Below are positions 12,218 through 22,316 of a stretch of DNA of 64,000 nucleotides, piece by piece; the stretch's first letter is position 1, and each line of letters begins with the position of its first letter. The notes under the pieces were generated by a model, which was given only the letters and a program-made list of their open reading frames with translations, ran no database searches and was not told the DNA's origin. Made by a program: the position numbers and the translations under genes. Source of the stretch: Rhodococcus sovatensis (GTDB taxonomy: Bacteria > Actinomycetota > Actinomycetes > Mycobacteriales > Mycobacteriaceae); assembly GCF_037327425.1 (NCBI RefSeq), contig NZ_CP147846.1:1736001-1800000 (forward strand), given 5' to 3'.

Positions 12218-13306
12218 GTGTCGACACCGCAGCCGCCAGCGGCGGAGTCAGGCTCCGGGCAGACCTGGGGTGAACCGTCTCCAGTGACTTCAGCTCCAGC
12301 GCCCTCAGCTCCCGTGCCCTCAACTCCGAAACACGACTCGTCGTATCGGACCTACGAGGCCACACCCGACGGTCTGTCGCCGCAGCATCCGCACAGCGAA
12401 GGCGCGTTGTTCCACACGCGTCAACCCGAGAGCAGCCGTGAAACGAAAGACGTCATTCCTCCAGCCGATCAATTAGGTCCAACCGGTCGCAAGACGAGGG
12501 ACGTTCCCGAGCCGAAGCCTCTTCCGAGCCACGGCCCGGCCAAGATCATCGCGATGTGCAACCAGAAGGGTGGCGTCGGCAAGACGACGTCGACAATCAA
12601 CCTGGGTGCCTCGTTGGCTGCTTACGGACGTCGCGTGCTGCTGGTCGACCTCGATCCGCAGGGCGCACTGTCCGCAGGGCTGGGCGTCGCGCATCACGAG
12701 CTGGACTTGACGGTGTATAACCTTCTCGTCGAGTCCAAGGTCTCCGCCGACGACGTCTTGATGCGCACACGCGTCGAGAATCTCGATCTGCTACCGAGCA
12801 ACATCGACCTGTCGGCCGCAGAGATTCAGTTGGTCACCGAGGTCGGCCGTGAACAGACACTCGGTCGCGTCCTGCATCCGGTGCTCGACCGATACGACTA
12901 CGTATTGATCGACTGCCAGCCCTCGCTCGGGTTGTTGACCGTCAATGCACTCACCTGTGCCGACGAAGTCCTCATCCCGATGGAGTGTGAGTACTTCAGC
13001 CTGCGTGGTCTGGCGTTGCTCAACGACACGGTCGAAAAGGTGCGCGACCGACTCAACCCTCGGCTCAAGTTGGCAGGCATCGTCGTAACGATGTTCGACG
13101 CACGAACGCTGCACTCGCGTGAGGTGATGACTCGTGTCGTCGAGGTGTTCGGCGACGTCGTCTACGACACCGTGATCACCAGGACGGTCCGGTTCCCCGA
13201 AACCTCCGTCGCGGGGGAGCCGATCACCACCTGGGCTCCCAAATCCTCCGGTGCACAGGCCTATCGGGCTCTGGCCCGAGAGGTGATCTACCGGTCCGGC
13301 CCGTAA
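12218..13306 (+). CDS. ParA family ATPase (Rv1708-like)
   Basis: A 362-residue ParA/Soj-type ATPase with a roughly 110-residue Pro/Ser-rich N-terminal tail. The deviant Walker A CNQKGGVGKTTSTINL is near residue 112, then LLVDLDPQGALSAGLG (A') and YDYVLIDCQPSLGLLTVNAL (Walker B). It sits directly upstream of scpA and scpB, as Rv1708 does in M. tuberculosis; it is a paralogue of the main chromosomal ParA and no ParB gene follows. GTG 12218 has GA-rich sequence upstream (aggggagcgtaggag); the frame is open back to TTG 12080, so the start is uncertain. Confidence 0.88.
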   Translation: MSTPQPPAAESGSGQTWGEPSPVTSAPAPSAPVPSTPKHDSSYRTYEATPDGLSPQHPHSEGALFHTRQPESSRETKDVIPPADQLGPTGRKTRDVPEPKPLPSHGPAKIIAMCNQKGGVGKTTSTINLGASLAAYGRRVLLVDLDPQGALSAGLGVAHHELDLTVYNLLVESKVSADDVLMRTRVENLDLLPSNIDLSAAEIQLVTEVGREQTLGRVLHPVLDRYDYVLIDCQPSLGLLTVNALTCADEVLIPMECEYFSLRGLALLNDTVEKVRDRLNPRLKLAGIVVTMFDARTLHSREVMTRVVEVFGDVVYDTVITRTVRFPETSVAGEPITTWAPKSSGAQAYRALAREVIYRSGP

Positions 13307-13309
13307 ACC

Positions 13310-14149
13310 ATGACGGAGACCGCTACCGATTCGGCCACCATCGAAGTTCCCGAAGATGTCGATCCGTCGCGTTTCCGGGTGCGATTGCTCAACTTCGAGG
13401 GTCCGTTCGATTTGCTGTTGACGCTGATCAGCCAGCATCGCCTCGACGTGACCGAAGTTGCGCTGCACACCGTCACCGACGACTTCATCTCGTTCACCAA
13501 GACCCTCGGCAAAGAGATGGGTCTGGATCAGACGACCGAGTTCCTCGTCGTCGCAGCGACATTGCTCGATCTCAAGGCTGCGCGGTTGCTCCCGTCCGGT
13601 GATGTCGAGGATGCCGAGGATCTGGCGTTGCTGGAAGTGCGCGACCTACTGTTCGCGCGATTGCTGCAGTATCGCGCGTACAAGCAGGTCGCCCAATTGT
13701 TCGGCGAGCTGGAAGCTGCTGCGCTGCGGCGTTATCCGCGGTCGGTGTCGGTCGAGGACCGGTACGCCGATCTGATACCCGAGGTGCTGCTCGGCGTCGA
13801 TCCGGCGCGGTTCGCCGATATCGCTGCGGCAGCGTTTGCACCCAAGCCCATCCCCAAGGTCGGCCTCGACCACATCCATCAGCATTCGGTGTCGATTCCC
13901 GAGCAGGCAAAATGGGTCATGGACCGGCTCGAGAGCAAGGGCGAGGGGGCGTGGACTCCGTTCTCCGAGCTGACCGAGGGGTGCGAACACACCGTCGAGA
14001 TCATCGCCAGATTCCTCGCCTTGCTCGAATTGTTTCGTGAGCAGGTGCTCGCGTTCGACCAGCCCGAGGCGCTGGGGGAGTTGATGGTGAGCTGGACGGG
14101 CAAGGCCAAGGCAGACGAGATCATCGTCGCGGCGGTGGACTATGGATGA
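13310..14149 (+). CDS. scpA: Segregation and condensation protein A
   Basis: A 279-residue kleisin that bridges the SMC heads with ScpB. The family motif VRLLNFEGPFDLLLTLISQH is at about residues 23-42, followed by the helical neck region and a C-terminal winged helix (TPFSELTEGCEHTVEIIARF). It starts 3 bp after the parA stop, and its own end overlaps scpB by 8 bp, the usual arrangement for these partners. Confidence 0.95.
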   Translation: MTETATDSATIEVPEDVDPSRFRVRLLNFEGPFDLLLTLISQHRLDVTEVALHTVTDDFISFTKTLGKEMGLDQTTEFLVVAATLLDLKAARLLPSGDVEDAEDLALLEVRDLLFARLLQYRAYKQVAQLFGELEAAALRRYPRSVSVEDRYADLIPEVLLGVDPARFADIAAAAFAPKPIPKVGLDHIHQHSVSIPEQAKWVMDRLESKGEGAWTPFSELTEGCEHTVEIIARFLALLELFREQVLAFDQPEALGELMVSWTGKAKADEIIVAAVDYG

Positions 14150-14840
14150 TCAGGAACAACAGATGACGGATTCACCCGAACTCGACGAAGTTACCGAGGA
14201 ATCGGAACTCGACGACGCCAGCCTCGAATCCGCTCTCGAAGCGGTCTTGCTCGTCGTCGACTCGCCGGCATCGGACGAGCAGTTGGCGTCGGCTGTCGGT
14301 TGTGAGGCCGCGCGGGTGAAGCCGATGTTGGCTCGGATGTCCGCTGCGTTCACCGAACGCGGAAGCGGAATCGACCTTCGGTACGCGGGTGACGGGTGGC
14401 GTTTCTACACACGCACGGCCTTCGCGCCGTACGTCGAAAGGCTGCTTCTCGACGGGGCTCGGTCGAAACTCACACGCGCGGCATTGGAGACTCTGGCCGT
14501 TATCGCATATCGTCAACCGTTGACCCGCGCGCGAGTCAGCGCCGTGCGAGGAGTCAACGTAGACGGAGTGATGCGCACCTTGCTCGCTCGCGGTCTGATT
14601 TCGGAAGCTGGAGTCGACCCGGAATCGAACGGCACCATGTACTCCACGACGGAGCTGTTCCTCGAACGGCTCGGCCTGGCTTCACTGACGGACTTGCCTG
14701 CACTGGCGCCGTTGTTGCCGGGTGTGGACCTGATCGACGAGATCAGTGACAGCATGGATACCGACCCGAGAGTTACCCGCTCCACCAAGAACCGCGGATC
14801 GAAACCCGATCCGGTAGCCGAGCTCGACTCGGACGACTGA
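14142..14840 (+). CDS. scpB: Segregation and condensation protein B
   Basis: A 232-residue protein with the two winged-helix domains of ScpB, the kite subunit of the SMC complex. The conserved segment ALETLAVIAYRQPLTRARVS lies near residues 110-129, followed by VNVDGVMRTLLARGLI. The N-terminus (about 25 residues) and the C-terminus are acidic tails typical of actinobacterial ScpB. ATG 14142 overlaps the end of scpA by 8 bp. Confidence 0.95.
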   Translation: MDDQEQQMTDSPELDEVTEESELDDASLESALEAVLLVVDSPASDEQLASAVGCEAARVKPMLARMSAAFTERGSGIDLRYAGDGWRFYTRTAFAPYVERLLLDGARSKLTRAALETLAVIAYRQPLTRARVSAVRGVNVDGVMRTLLARGLISEAGVDPESNGTMYSTTELFLERLGLASLTDLPALAPLLPGVDLIDEISDSMDTDPRVTRSTKNRGSKPDPVAELDSDD

Positions 14841-14851
14841 TAGGTAAAGAA

Positions 14852-16009
14852 GTGAACAAGCCCGCTCGCCGTGATGGCACACCGGACAGGAACAAACGAC
14901 AGGCTCCGCACAGGAAGCCGACCACAGGTAGGTCGGAGGATCCGCGCGACGGTCGCCGCAGTGGCGACACGCCTCGGACAGGCGGACGCCCCGCAGCACC
15001 TCGGTCGGGAGCGCCCCGATCAGCTGCGCCGCGATCAGGAGCACCACGCTCGGCCCCTCGTAAGGGCGCCGACCAGCAGAAATCGTTCGAAGACAAGCCG
15101 GTGGACACCGGCATCAACGATCGCAGTAACGACGCCGTGCCGCGCAAGAAGCCGTCACGGCCCAAGCCGCCGAAGCCGCAGAAGAAGCAGACTCCGACGA
15201 CCACCATCAGCAACGCGAAGCCTGCGAAGCATCAGTACATCGAGCCTGATACCAAGCGTCGCCACGTGCCGCGCGGTGAAGGTGTGCGGTTGCAGAAGGT
15301 GCTCGCGCAGGCCGGCGTCGCATCGCGTCGTGCAGCCGAGGAACTGATCGCCGACGGCCGTGTCGAGGTCGACGGACGCATCGTCACCGAGCAAGGTATT
15401 CGGATCGATCCGGATGTCGCTGTCGTGCGCGTCGACGGCACCCGCGTGGTCGTCAAGGAAGAGCTCGTCCACCTCGCGATGAACAAGCCGCGCGGATGGC
15501 AGTGCACGATGTCCGATGATCTGGGACGCCCGTGCGTCGGCGACATCGTCTCCGAGCGCGTGCAGTCGGGTCAGCGTCTGTTCCACGTCGGACGTCTCGA
15601 TGCCGACACCGAAGGGCTGTTGCTCTTCACCAACGACGGTGATCTTGCTCACCGCCTGATGCACCCGTCGTACGAGGTGTCCAAGACGTACCTTGCCACT
15701 CTGTTCGGTGCGATTCCGCGCGATCTCGGCAAGAAGCTCAAGAGCGGCGTCACCCTCGACGACGGTCCGGTCAAGGTCGACGGCTTCGCGCTGCTCGACA
15801 TCAGCAACGGGCTCTCGTTGGTCAAGGTCACTCTGCACGAGGGTCGCAAGCACATCGTGCGACGGTTGTTCGAGCAGGTCGGTTACCCGGTCGGTCGCCT
15901 CGTGCGTACCGATGTGGGCAACGTTGCGCTCGGCGATCAGCGGCCCGGCACGCTCCGCGTTCTCGGACGCGGCGAGATCGGCAAGCTGTACGAGTCGGTC
16001 GGTCTGTGA
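14852..16009 (+). CDS. rluB: Pseudouridine synthase, RluB/RsuA family
   Basis: A 385-residue protein with a roughly 125-residue very basic Arg/Pro/Lys-rich N-terminal extension, an S4 RNA-binding domain ([20 protein letters not shown]) and an RsuA/RluB pseudouridine synthase domain. The catalytic Asp is in [18 protein letters not shown]. By position and family it is Rv1711, expected to modify helix 89 of 23S rRNA. The basic tail is common in actinobacterial members and may add RNA affinity. GTG 14852 has a nearby aggtaaag ribosome binding site; the stop overlaps cmk by 4 bp. Confidence 0.92.
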   Translation: MNKPARRDGTPDRNKRQAPHRKPTTGRSEDPRDGRRSGDTPRTGGRPAAPRSGAPRSAAPRSGAPRSAPRKGADQQKSFEDKPVDTGINDRSNDAVPRKKPSRPKPPKPQKKQTPTTTISNAKPAKHQYIEPDTKRRHVPRGEGVRLQKVLAQAGVASRRAAEELIADGRVEVDGRIVTEQGIRIDPDVAVVRVDGTRVVVKEELVHLAMNKPRGWQCTMSDDLGRPCVGDIVSERVQSGQRLFHVGRLDADTEGLLLFTNDGDLAHRLMHPSYEVSKTYLATLFGAIPRDLGKKLKSGVTLDDGPVKVDGFALLDISNGLSLVKVTLHEGRKHIVRRLFEQVGYPVGRLVRTDVGNVALGDQRPGTLRVLGRGEIGKLYESVGL

Positions 16010-16692
16010 TGAGTGGCCTCGTAATCGCGATGGATGGGCCGTCGGGAACCGGAAAGTCGACGGTCTCTCGCAAGCTGGCTACCGCACTCGACGCCTCGTA
16101 CCTCGATACCGGCGCGATGTATCGGGTGGCGACAGTGTGGGTGCTTCGTGCAGGGATCGACCCGAACGACGCCGACAAGGTAGCCGACGTCGTCGCGACC
16201 CTTCCGCTCGACATCGGCACCGATCCACTGGCCGAAGCGGTCACCATGGGCGGTGAGGACGTCTCCGCGGAGATCCGCGGCGACGCCGTCACCAAAGCCG
16301 TCTCGGCGGTGTCCGCTGTGCCACGCGTGCGTGAGTTGCTCGTGCAGATGCAGCGCGACCTCGTGGCTCTGTCCCCGCGAATCGTGGTGGAGGGCCGTGA
16401 CATCGGCACGGTCGTACTGACCGACGCCGACGTCAAGATCTTCCTGACCGCCTCGCCGGAGGCCCGTGCCGGGCGACGAAACAAGCAGAACATCGACGAA
16501 GGACGCGGCGACGATTACGACGCAGTTCTCGCCGACGTCCAACGCCGCGATCACGCGGACTCCACTCGCGCCGTGTCTCCACTGCGACCTGCCGAGGATT
16601 CCGTGATCGTGGACACGAGCGATCTGGGCATGGACGGCGTCATCGCCGCGTTGCTCCAGGTTGTGCACGACAGAACTGGAGTGAAGCAGTGA
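16006..16692 (+). CDS. cmk: Cytidylate kinase
   Basis: A 228-residue (d)CMP kinase. The P-loop [18 protein letters not shown] is near residues 6-23, followed by the YLDTGAMYR motif that contacts CMP and the [11 protein letters not shown] motif of the NMP-binding domain. It overlaps rluB (ATGA) and der (GTGA), giving the rluB-cmk-der cluster conserved across many bacteria, where CMP recycling and ribosome biogenesis genes are transcribed together. Confidence 0.95.
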   Translation: MMSGLVIAMDGPSGTGKSTVSRKLATALDASYLDTGAMYRVATVWVLRAGIDPNDADKVADVVATLPLDIGTDPLAEAVTMGGEDVSAEIRGDAVTKAVSAVSAVPRVRELLVQMQRDLVALSPRIVVEGRDIGTVVLTDADVKIFLTASPEARAGRRNKQNIDEGRGDDYDAVLADVQRRDHADSTRAVSPLRPAEDSVIVDTSDLGMDGVIAALLQVVHDRTGVKQ

Positions 16693-18134
16693 CCGAGGAA
16701 TTTTACAGCGGCGTATCCGAAACTGCGGGTGACGGCACATGGAGCGAAGAGGGGGAGTGGGACCTTCTCGATTATGTCGACGGTGAAGACGCCGAGGCTG
16801 CGGTTGCCGTCCCGACGCTCGCTGTCGTCGGTCGTCCGAACGTGGGCAAGTCCACTCTGGTGAACCGCATCATCGGCCGTCGTGAAGCGGTGGTCGAGGA
16901 TGTGCCCGGCGTTACCCGTGACCGTGTCTCGTACGAGGCGAACTGGGCGGGGCGTCGATTCCTGGTGCAGGACACCGGTGGTTGGGAGCCCGACGCCAAG
17001 GGTCTTCAGCAATCCGTTGCGCGCCAGGCAGAGCTGGCGATGAATACCGCCGACGCGATTCTTCTCGTCGTGGACGCACGAGTTGGGTCCACCACCACCG
17101 ATGAGGCTGTGGCCCGGGTGCTTCGGCGTTCCAAGACTCCGGTCTTGTTGGTGGCCAACAAGGTAGACGACGGCCGTACTGAGTCCGAGGTTGCAACACT
17201 GTGGTCGCTTGGTCTCGGTGAGCCGCACGCGGTCTCGGCGACACACGGTCGTGGCACCGGCGATTTGCTCGACCGCGTTCTCGAAGCTCTGCCGGAAACA
17301 CCTCGTGAAGGCATCCCCGGCGGCGGACCACGTCGAGTTGCGTTGGTGGGCAAGCCGAATGTCGGCAAGTCTTCGCTTCTCAACAAGCTGTCCGGTGACG
17401 AGCGTTCCGTCGTGCACGATGTCGCCGGAACCACTGTCGATCCGGTCGACTCGCTCGTCGAGTTGGGTGGCAAGACATGGCGATTCGTCGACACGGCTGG
17501 CTTGCGCAAGCGCGTCAGCCACGCCAGTGGCGCTGAGTTCTACGCGTCGTTGCGCACCAAGTCTGCGATCGAGGCTGCTGAGGTCGCAATTTTGCTGCTC
17601 GACTCGTCCGAGGTCATCTCGGAGCAGGACCTGCGTGTGCTCAGCATGGTCGCCGACGCAGGTCGGGCACTCGTGCTGGCGTTCAACAAGTGGGACCTGG
17701 TCGACGAGGATCGTCGTCTGCAGCTCGAGAAGGAGATCGACCGCGATCTGGCTCGGGTTCCGTGGGCGCAGCGTGTCAACATCTCGGCGCACACCGGTCG
17801 GGCTGTTCAGAGGCTCGTTCCGGCGCTCGAGACTGCGCTGGAGTCCTGGGACAAGCGCGTCCCGACGGGCAGGCTGAACACCTGGCTGAAGGAGGTCGTC
17901 GCTGCGACGCCACCTCCGATGCGTGGTGGCCGGTTGCCGCGGATCATGTTCGCGACCCAGGCGTCGACGCGTCCGCCGACGTTCGTCCTCTTCACCACCG
18001 GCTTCCTCGAGGCCGGTTACCGACGCTTCATCGAGCGGCGTCTGCGTGAGGAGTTCAACTTCGACGGCAGCCCGATCCGCGTGTCCGTCCGCATCCGCGA
18101 GAAGCGCGAACGGGCAGGCAAGGGTCACCGCTGA
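16689..18134 (+). CDS. der: Ribosome assembly GTPase Der (EngA)
   Basis: A 481-residue tandem GTPase needed for 50S subunit assembly. The first G domain has [23 protein letters not shown] and NKVD. The second has [23 protein letters not shown] and NKWD. A C-terminal KH-like domain ends with [17 protein letters not shown]. The acidic N-terminal extension of about 40 residues is usual in actinobacteria. The start overlaps cmk by 4 bp. It is the last gene of the core block; 85 bp later comes the tRNA-Pro gene. Confidence 0.96.
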   Translation: MTEEFYSGVSETAGDGTWSEEGEWDLLDYVDGEDAEAAVAVPTLAVVGRPNVGKSTLVNRIIGRREAVVEDVPGVTRDRVSYEANWAGRRFLVQDTGGWEPDAKGLQQSVARQAELAMNTADAILLVVDARVGSTTTDEAVARVLRRSKTPVLLVANKVDDGRTESEVATLWSLGLGEPHAVSATHGRGTGDLLDRVLEALPETPREGIPGGGPRRVALVGKPNVGKSSLLNKLSGDERSVVHDVAGTTVDPVDSLVELGGKTWRFVDTAGLRKRVSHASGAEFYASLRTKSAIEAAEVAILLLDSSEVISEQDLRVLSMVADAGRALVLAFNKWDLVDEDRRLQLEKEIDRDLARVPWAQRVNISAHTGRAVQRLVPALETALESWDKRVPTGRLNTWLKEVVAATPPPMRGGRLPRIMFATQASTRPPTFVLFTTGFLEAGYRRFIERRLREEFNFDGSPIRVSVRIREKRERAGKGHR

Positions 18135-18219
18135 TGATTGCCCGCCCTACCTCTGAGCAGGCGATTTCGCCCCAGGGGTAGGGCTGGGGTAATCTCATCG
18201 AGCGCCTTAACGGGCGCGG

Positions 18220-18293
<74 letters not shown>

Positions 18294-18313
18294 CACATAG
18301 ATGCAGCTCAGAG

Positions 18314-18346
18314 GCGGTTCCGGAGAAGTCCGGAACCGCTTTCTTC
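18314..18346 (+). terminator. Rho-independent terminator after tRNA-Pro
   Basis: A perfect 10-bp stem, gcggttccgg (18314-18323) and ccggaaccgc (18330-18339), with a 6-nt loop and a T-rich tail (tttctt). It lies 20 bp after the tRNA gene and should end its transcript. Confidence 0.88.
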
Positions 18347-18915
18347 GTCTGCATGCCGTGAGAGTGTCACTACTCATCTCTTATGGGGTCGAATCTGGCG
18401 CAGAGGCGGTGTCCAGGTGGAACCACCGAAATACGAAAATCGGCACCGGGCGAGCGAATGGATCTGGGTGGACGAAGCCACTTGATTCGGTCAGATCGCT
18501 GGTCGAGTAGCTATGGAGTCCGGAGGGGTCCAGGCAGAGTGAAACCGCAGGATGGAATTCATGGCTCTGGCTCTATTTCGCGTGCGGCTCCGCCATACGT
18601 TGGGCTCGTCGAAGTGACCCGCCGGCGGTTGACGGCGCTCAGCGTAAGCGCCATCAGCAGACCAATTGGACACGTGAGGTGCAACATTCGCTGTCGGTTC
18701 AGCGGCTTCGGTTTGCGTATCGCGGACGGTCGAAAGCTAGGTTGCGAACGTGCGGGAGGCCACCTGTGAGACGCGTCTCGACCCCCGCGGAGTCGGCTTC
18801 TATGGCAGGCGCGCACGCAATTTTCGGGCGAGGTCTATAGCTGCCGGTCTGCTACGTCGGCGAGTTCCCGGTCGCATCATCCTGGCTATTTAGCGGCGCT
18901 TCTGTGAACCGTTCG
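18347..18915. other. Gap without a convincing gene
   Basis: About 570 bp between the tRNA terminator and the end of the next (minus-strand) gene. Open frames exist on both strands but have odd composition and no recognisable motif. I looked for a second copy of the tRNA 3' end (an att duplication) here and did not see one. This is the first accessory sequence and may be decayed island DNA. Confidence 0.5.
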
Positions 18916-19482
18916 CTAATCGTTGGTGTGGAGCGCCAACGGTAATGGCCGCGTGGCGGGCCCGGCAGGATCAACCAGGAATGGACGTGCGAGCCGCTGC
19001 TTTTCAATCTGCGTCCATGCCCGCGCCAGCTCGTTGAATCCCCGTGCCAACGGGAATGCGTTCCCGGTTTGTTCCGCGACCTCCCGACTGCGGCGGACGG
19101 TGGCGGCGGTTTCTGCCGGATGCACGACGTCTGGCCATGACGGCACCACCAGAGTCCTGCGCGCAGCCGCGTGCGAATCGAAACGCTCCTGCAGCGAATC
19201 GCGTTCCGCGAGAACCGCCGTGAAGGTGGCGTCAACATCCACGGTGCCGGTGATCGCGATGTCGTAACGTTCGACGACGTCGGTTCCTCCGCACCGCACG
19301 ACGTGCCGGTCCTTGATAAGAGTCTGGATCGACGGGGCGTTGTCAGGATCCAGTACCCATGCTCCAGACAATCTCGAGAGTCCGATGTCGGGGCCGACGT
19401 CGACGTGCCAGATGCAGATATTGCCCGCGGGTTCGTCGACTACTGCGATCGGACGGAGGTATCTAGTCGTTGCGGTTGTCAC
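18916..19482 (-). CDS. Hypothetical protein (188 aa)
   Basis: A 188-residue soluble protein of unknown family. I chose GTG 19482 because it follows a good aggag ribosome binding site at 5 bp spacing; the frame runs a few codons further upstream. The sequence is regular in codon use, with a beta-rich first half (RYLRPIAVVDEPAGNICIWH) and a helical second half (VRRSREVAEQTGNAFPLARG), which argues that it is real. It is 88 bp downstream of the exonuclease gene on the same strand, so the two may form an operon. Confidence 0.6.
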   Translation of the reverse strand: MTTATTRYLRPIAVVDEPAGNICIWHVDVGPDIGLSRLSGAWVLDPDNAPSIQTLIKDRHVVRCGGTDVVERYDIAITGTVDVDATFTAVLAERDSLQERFDSHAAARRTLVVPSWPDVVHPAETAATVRRSREVAEQTGNAFPLARGFNELARAWTQIEKQRLARPFLVDPAGPATRPLPLALHTND

Positions 19483-19570
19483 GAAGACTCCTGTTCGGAT
19501 CAATACGTGCGAGCGTTGGCGAGGGATTATGCGACGTTGAAAGTGCCATCCGAGCGAGAAAGGTCCGCGC

Positions 19571-21163
19571 CTACCGGTGTTTGCAGGACGAGCACCCTGA
19601 GGCGATGTCGCTTAAGCGTTGAGCGCTGATTCGTGCACATCGGCGGCATCTGACGTGGTGGGGGTCGTCTGGTAGCGATGGCGCGGTCAAGGGCCCCAGA
19701 TAGTCGTGGTCGTGTTCGTCGGCGAGTTTTCGCGCATCGTCTACGGAGACGGGAGATGTAAAAGCAGCGGCGCCGAGCAGTTTCCGTGATTCGGCCGCCC
19801 ACTCCCGCCAGAAGCAGGCCCGGCAGGTCATCTCCCCGTAGGTGTTCTTGTCGAGGGTGTAGGCGAACCGGTAATGAGCCTGAACGGTGCACCGAAGACA
19901 TTCGGTCAGTTGCCAGTCGTCGGGGTGCGTGAATGTTTCGAGTGCTTTCAGCCCGCCCCGGCGTTGGTGATCGATGATGTGGTGTTCGCACCATGTGGGT
20001 TTGCTTCGTGTTTTGAACACCGCGGTGCTGGAACAGGCTTCGTGCGAGCAGATCTGATCGGTCGCAACGACCGAGCGGCGCAACGGTCTCGGTGGCTTCG
20101 GTGGAGTCGAGGGCCGCGGTGGCTGGGGTTGTGGTCGCTGCTCGAGTGGTATTCCGCGATACTTCGACGGTGTGGATCGCGCTGATTCCGCCTCGGCAGC
20201 AGCGTCGGCGAGAAGCGATTCGGGTTGTTCGAGTGGTTTCCCGTCGAGGCAACGTAGGAAGTCGATTTCGGTCATCACCTCGATGGATTGACCACCTTCT
20301 TGAAGTTCGAAGGCCCGGCGGGCTTTTCCGGTCACCTGTGAGCCCGGGCGAAGGATTGCCGGGTTGATATCGCCGACAACGAGTACATTAGTGCGTTTGG
20401 TGGTCGACTTCTCGGCGGTGGCGCCGACGCGTGCACACTCGTCCCACGCAACCTGGCGGGTCATCGACAACAGGGCTCCGGTGAAGACAACGACTCGGCC
20501 GTAGAGATATCCGTCGGCGTCGGCCTGGTTGCTCGGGTCGGAACCAACCAGGACGGACTGAATGCTGCTTTGGTGTGGAGCGTTTCGGGCTAGCTGGCCG
20601 GCGGTCATGTGTCCGATGGTGACACCTACCGATTCGGCGAGTTCGACAAGGTCGCGGCATTCGGACAGTGCAGCGAGCCCGCGGACGATGTCTACGACAC
20701 CGCGGGCGTCAGCGAGCGCGTCGTGGTGGTTCACAGCTGGTCCTCCCAGTGCTTCGACCACGTACGGTAGGCGGTAGCTGGGGAGCGGCAAAGCGCGACG
20801 GGCGAGCACCATCGTGCATAGGAACCGGATGTCGGGCCACGCGATGTCGTCGAGTGCGCACGCGTGGCGGAGGACGCCGATGTCGAACCCTGCGTTGTGG
20901 GCGACCACTATGTCGTTGTCGATGAAGTCCAAGATTGCAGGCAGGACCTCCCGCCATCGTGGAGCGGACACGACCATATCGGCTGTAATTCCGTGCAGCG
21001 CGGTGTTGAACGTGGAGAAGTGGTCGACGGCTTCGGGTGGGCGCATCAGCCAGTGTCGTTCGTCGACGGCGACGCCGTTTCGGACGCGGACGAGTCCGAC
21101 CGAGCATGGTGATCCTCGGTGGGAGTTGGCGGTTTCGAAGTCGATGGTGGTGTAGTCGAACAT
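19571..21163 (-). CDS. DEDDh exonuclease with BRCT domain and Cys-rich C-terminus
   Basis: A 530-residue protein. Residues 1 to about 165 form a DnaQ/RNase T-type 3'-5' exonuclease with all acidic motifs: TIDFETAN (Exo I), VVAHNAGFDIGVLRH (Exo II) and NHHDALADARGVVDI (Exo III, His-type). A BRCT-like domain follows (GRVVVFTGALLSMTRQVAWD, about 215-300), then a Pro/Arg linker. The C-terminal third has several Cys/His pairs (CSHEACSS, CEHH, CLRC, CRAC, CRRC, CSSC) that look like zinc-binding knuckles. ATG 21163 (MFDYTTIDFET) is the natural start of the exonuclease fold; the frame is open upstream. Exonuclease-BRCT fusions are common in actinobacteria, while the Cys-rich end is less usual and could bind nucleic acid. 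Confidence 0.8.
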   Translation of the reverse strand: MFDYTTIDFETANSHRGSPCSVGLVRVRNGVAVDERHWLMRPPEAVDHFSTFNTALHGITADMVVSAPRWREVLPAILDFIDNDIVVAHNAGFDIGVLRHACALDDIAWPDIRFLCTMVLARRALPLPSYRLPYVVEALGGPAVNHHDALADARGVVDIVRGLAALSECRDLVELAESVGVTIGHMTAGQLARNAPHQSSIQSVLVGSDPSNQADADGYLYGRVVVFTGALLSMTRQVAWDECARVGATAEKSTTKRTNVLVVGDINPAILRPGSQVTGKARRAFELQEGGQSIEVMTEIDFLRCLDGKPLEQPESLLADAAAEAESARSTPSKYRGIPLEQRPQPQPPRPSTPPKPPRPLRRSVVATDQICSHEACSSTAVFKTRSKPTWCEHHIIDHQRRGGLKALETFTHPDDWQLTECLRCTVQAHYRFAYTLDKNTYGEMTCRACFWREWAAESRKLLGAAAFTSPVSVDDARKLADEHDHDYLGPLTAPSLPDDPHHVRCRRCARISAQRLSDIASGCSSCKHR

Positions 21164-21494
21164 CAGGTCGCGAACCCGGTCGCTTCGAAACTGGCCACCG
21201 TGCACTGGCGATCTACAACGCAGCTGCCGGCTATCGACATGAGCCCCCGTTCGCCTGTGAATCGTTCACCACGAGAAAAGGTATGCCGTCTGCAAACCGT
21301 GGAGTTCTTTACTGTCCGAAGATCATTTGAGCGAATGACAGACTAAGAGTTCTCTCGCGAGTCATGGTGGTTCGGATGACTGCTGAGTGCTGCCGGGCAC
21401 TTGCGGCTGCCCCGCCCTCAATCGGTGCTGCCTGATAGTTCTAACTGTTAAACCCGAAGATGGATTCATCCAGCTGAAAGAGTTGTCGAACAAT

Positions 21495-22316
21495 ATGTTT
21501 TACGCTTCTACCACTGACCTAATGTCTGCATGGGGCGCAATCATCGGCGGCGGGGCAACTGCGATCGCTGCGACAGCAGGTGTGTTCGCGGCGATCGCAG
21601 CCGTGAGAACGTTGCGGGCAACGAAACGCGACAGCCGTGACCGAACCCGCCCAATGGTCGGCGCCGAACTCGTCCTCGGGAGCAATCCCGAGGACCAGAA
21701 CGCCTACCTGGTGATTCGCAACTACGGCCATACCGTCGCCTACAACGTCCAGGTGTGGTTCACGCCCCGAATCACGTCCACGGGCACGCGCAGCGGCAGG
21801 CTTAGTTTCGTACCGACACTGCTCGCACGCTACGACAACCCGATCACGACGATGATGCCCGGGGTTCAGATGCGCAATGCGTGGTGGTTTGACCGGGGAG
21901 TCCTGTCCGAGGACGGTGACAAGTCCGTCAACGACGAGCCAATACCCGCGTGCGCGACCGTCACGATTCGGTTGTCGGACCGGCCCAACTTCTGGTCCAA
22001 GGGTGCCGAGCGTTACACCGACGAATTTGTATTGGACGTCGCAACACTAAGAGGTGAGTTGATCACGAAACGGTCTGACGATCCACACGCTCTGCAGAAG
22101 CGGTCTACACAGGCAACCGAAGCAATTCGCGTCGCTGTTGCATCGGCGTCGAACGCGGTCGTTAAAATGGAGAACTATCTTAGGCCGGACGACGTTCGCC
22201 AGCGTGAGGCAGAGCAGGCGGCGGAATCAGCTCGTGTCGTGGGCGAGTTGATCCGCCAGGTGTCTCCTCACTCCGTAACTTTGCCAACTCCCAGTGGTGA
22301 CACCAGTCCTGGATAG
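21495..22316 (+). CDS. Membrane-anchored protein of unknown function
   Basis: A protein of about 273 residues with one N-terminal membrane helix (AWGAIIGGGATAIAATAGVF and on to about residue 35), a short basic stop-transfer stretch (TKRDSRDRTR), a beta-sandwich-like middle (AYLVIRNYGHTVAYNVQVWF) and a charged helical tail. This layout, one helix followed by a cytoplasmic beta domain, is frequent among uncharacterised genes in mobile regions. ATG 21495 is the first plausible start; the frame continues upstream to 21387. Its stop is directly adjacent to the stop of the convergent gene. Confidence 0.6.
   Translation: MFYASTTDLMSAWGAIIGGGATAIAATAGVFAAIAAVRTLRATKRDSRDRTRPMVGAELVLGSNPEDQNAYLVIRNYGHTVAYNVQVWFTPRITSTGTRSGRLSFVPTLLARYDNPITTMMPGVQMRNAWWFDRGVLSEDGDKSVNDEPIPACATVTIRLSDRPNFWSKGAERYTDEFVLDVATLRGELITKRSDDPHALQKRSTQATEAIRVAVASASNAVVKMENYLRPDDVRQREAEQAAESARVVGELIRQVSPHSVTLPTPSGDTSPG

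Noticed and set aside
18383..18769. 128-codon plus-strand frame after the tRNA
   Set aside because: Unusual composition, no ribosome binding site and no recognisable motif; treated as non-coding.
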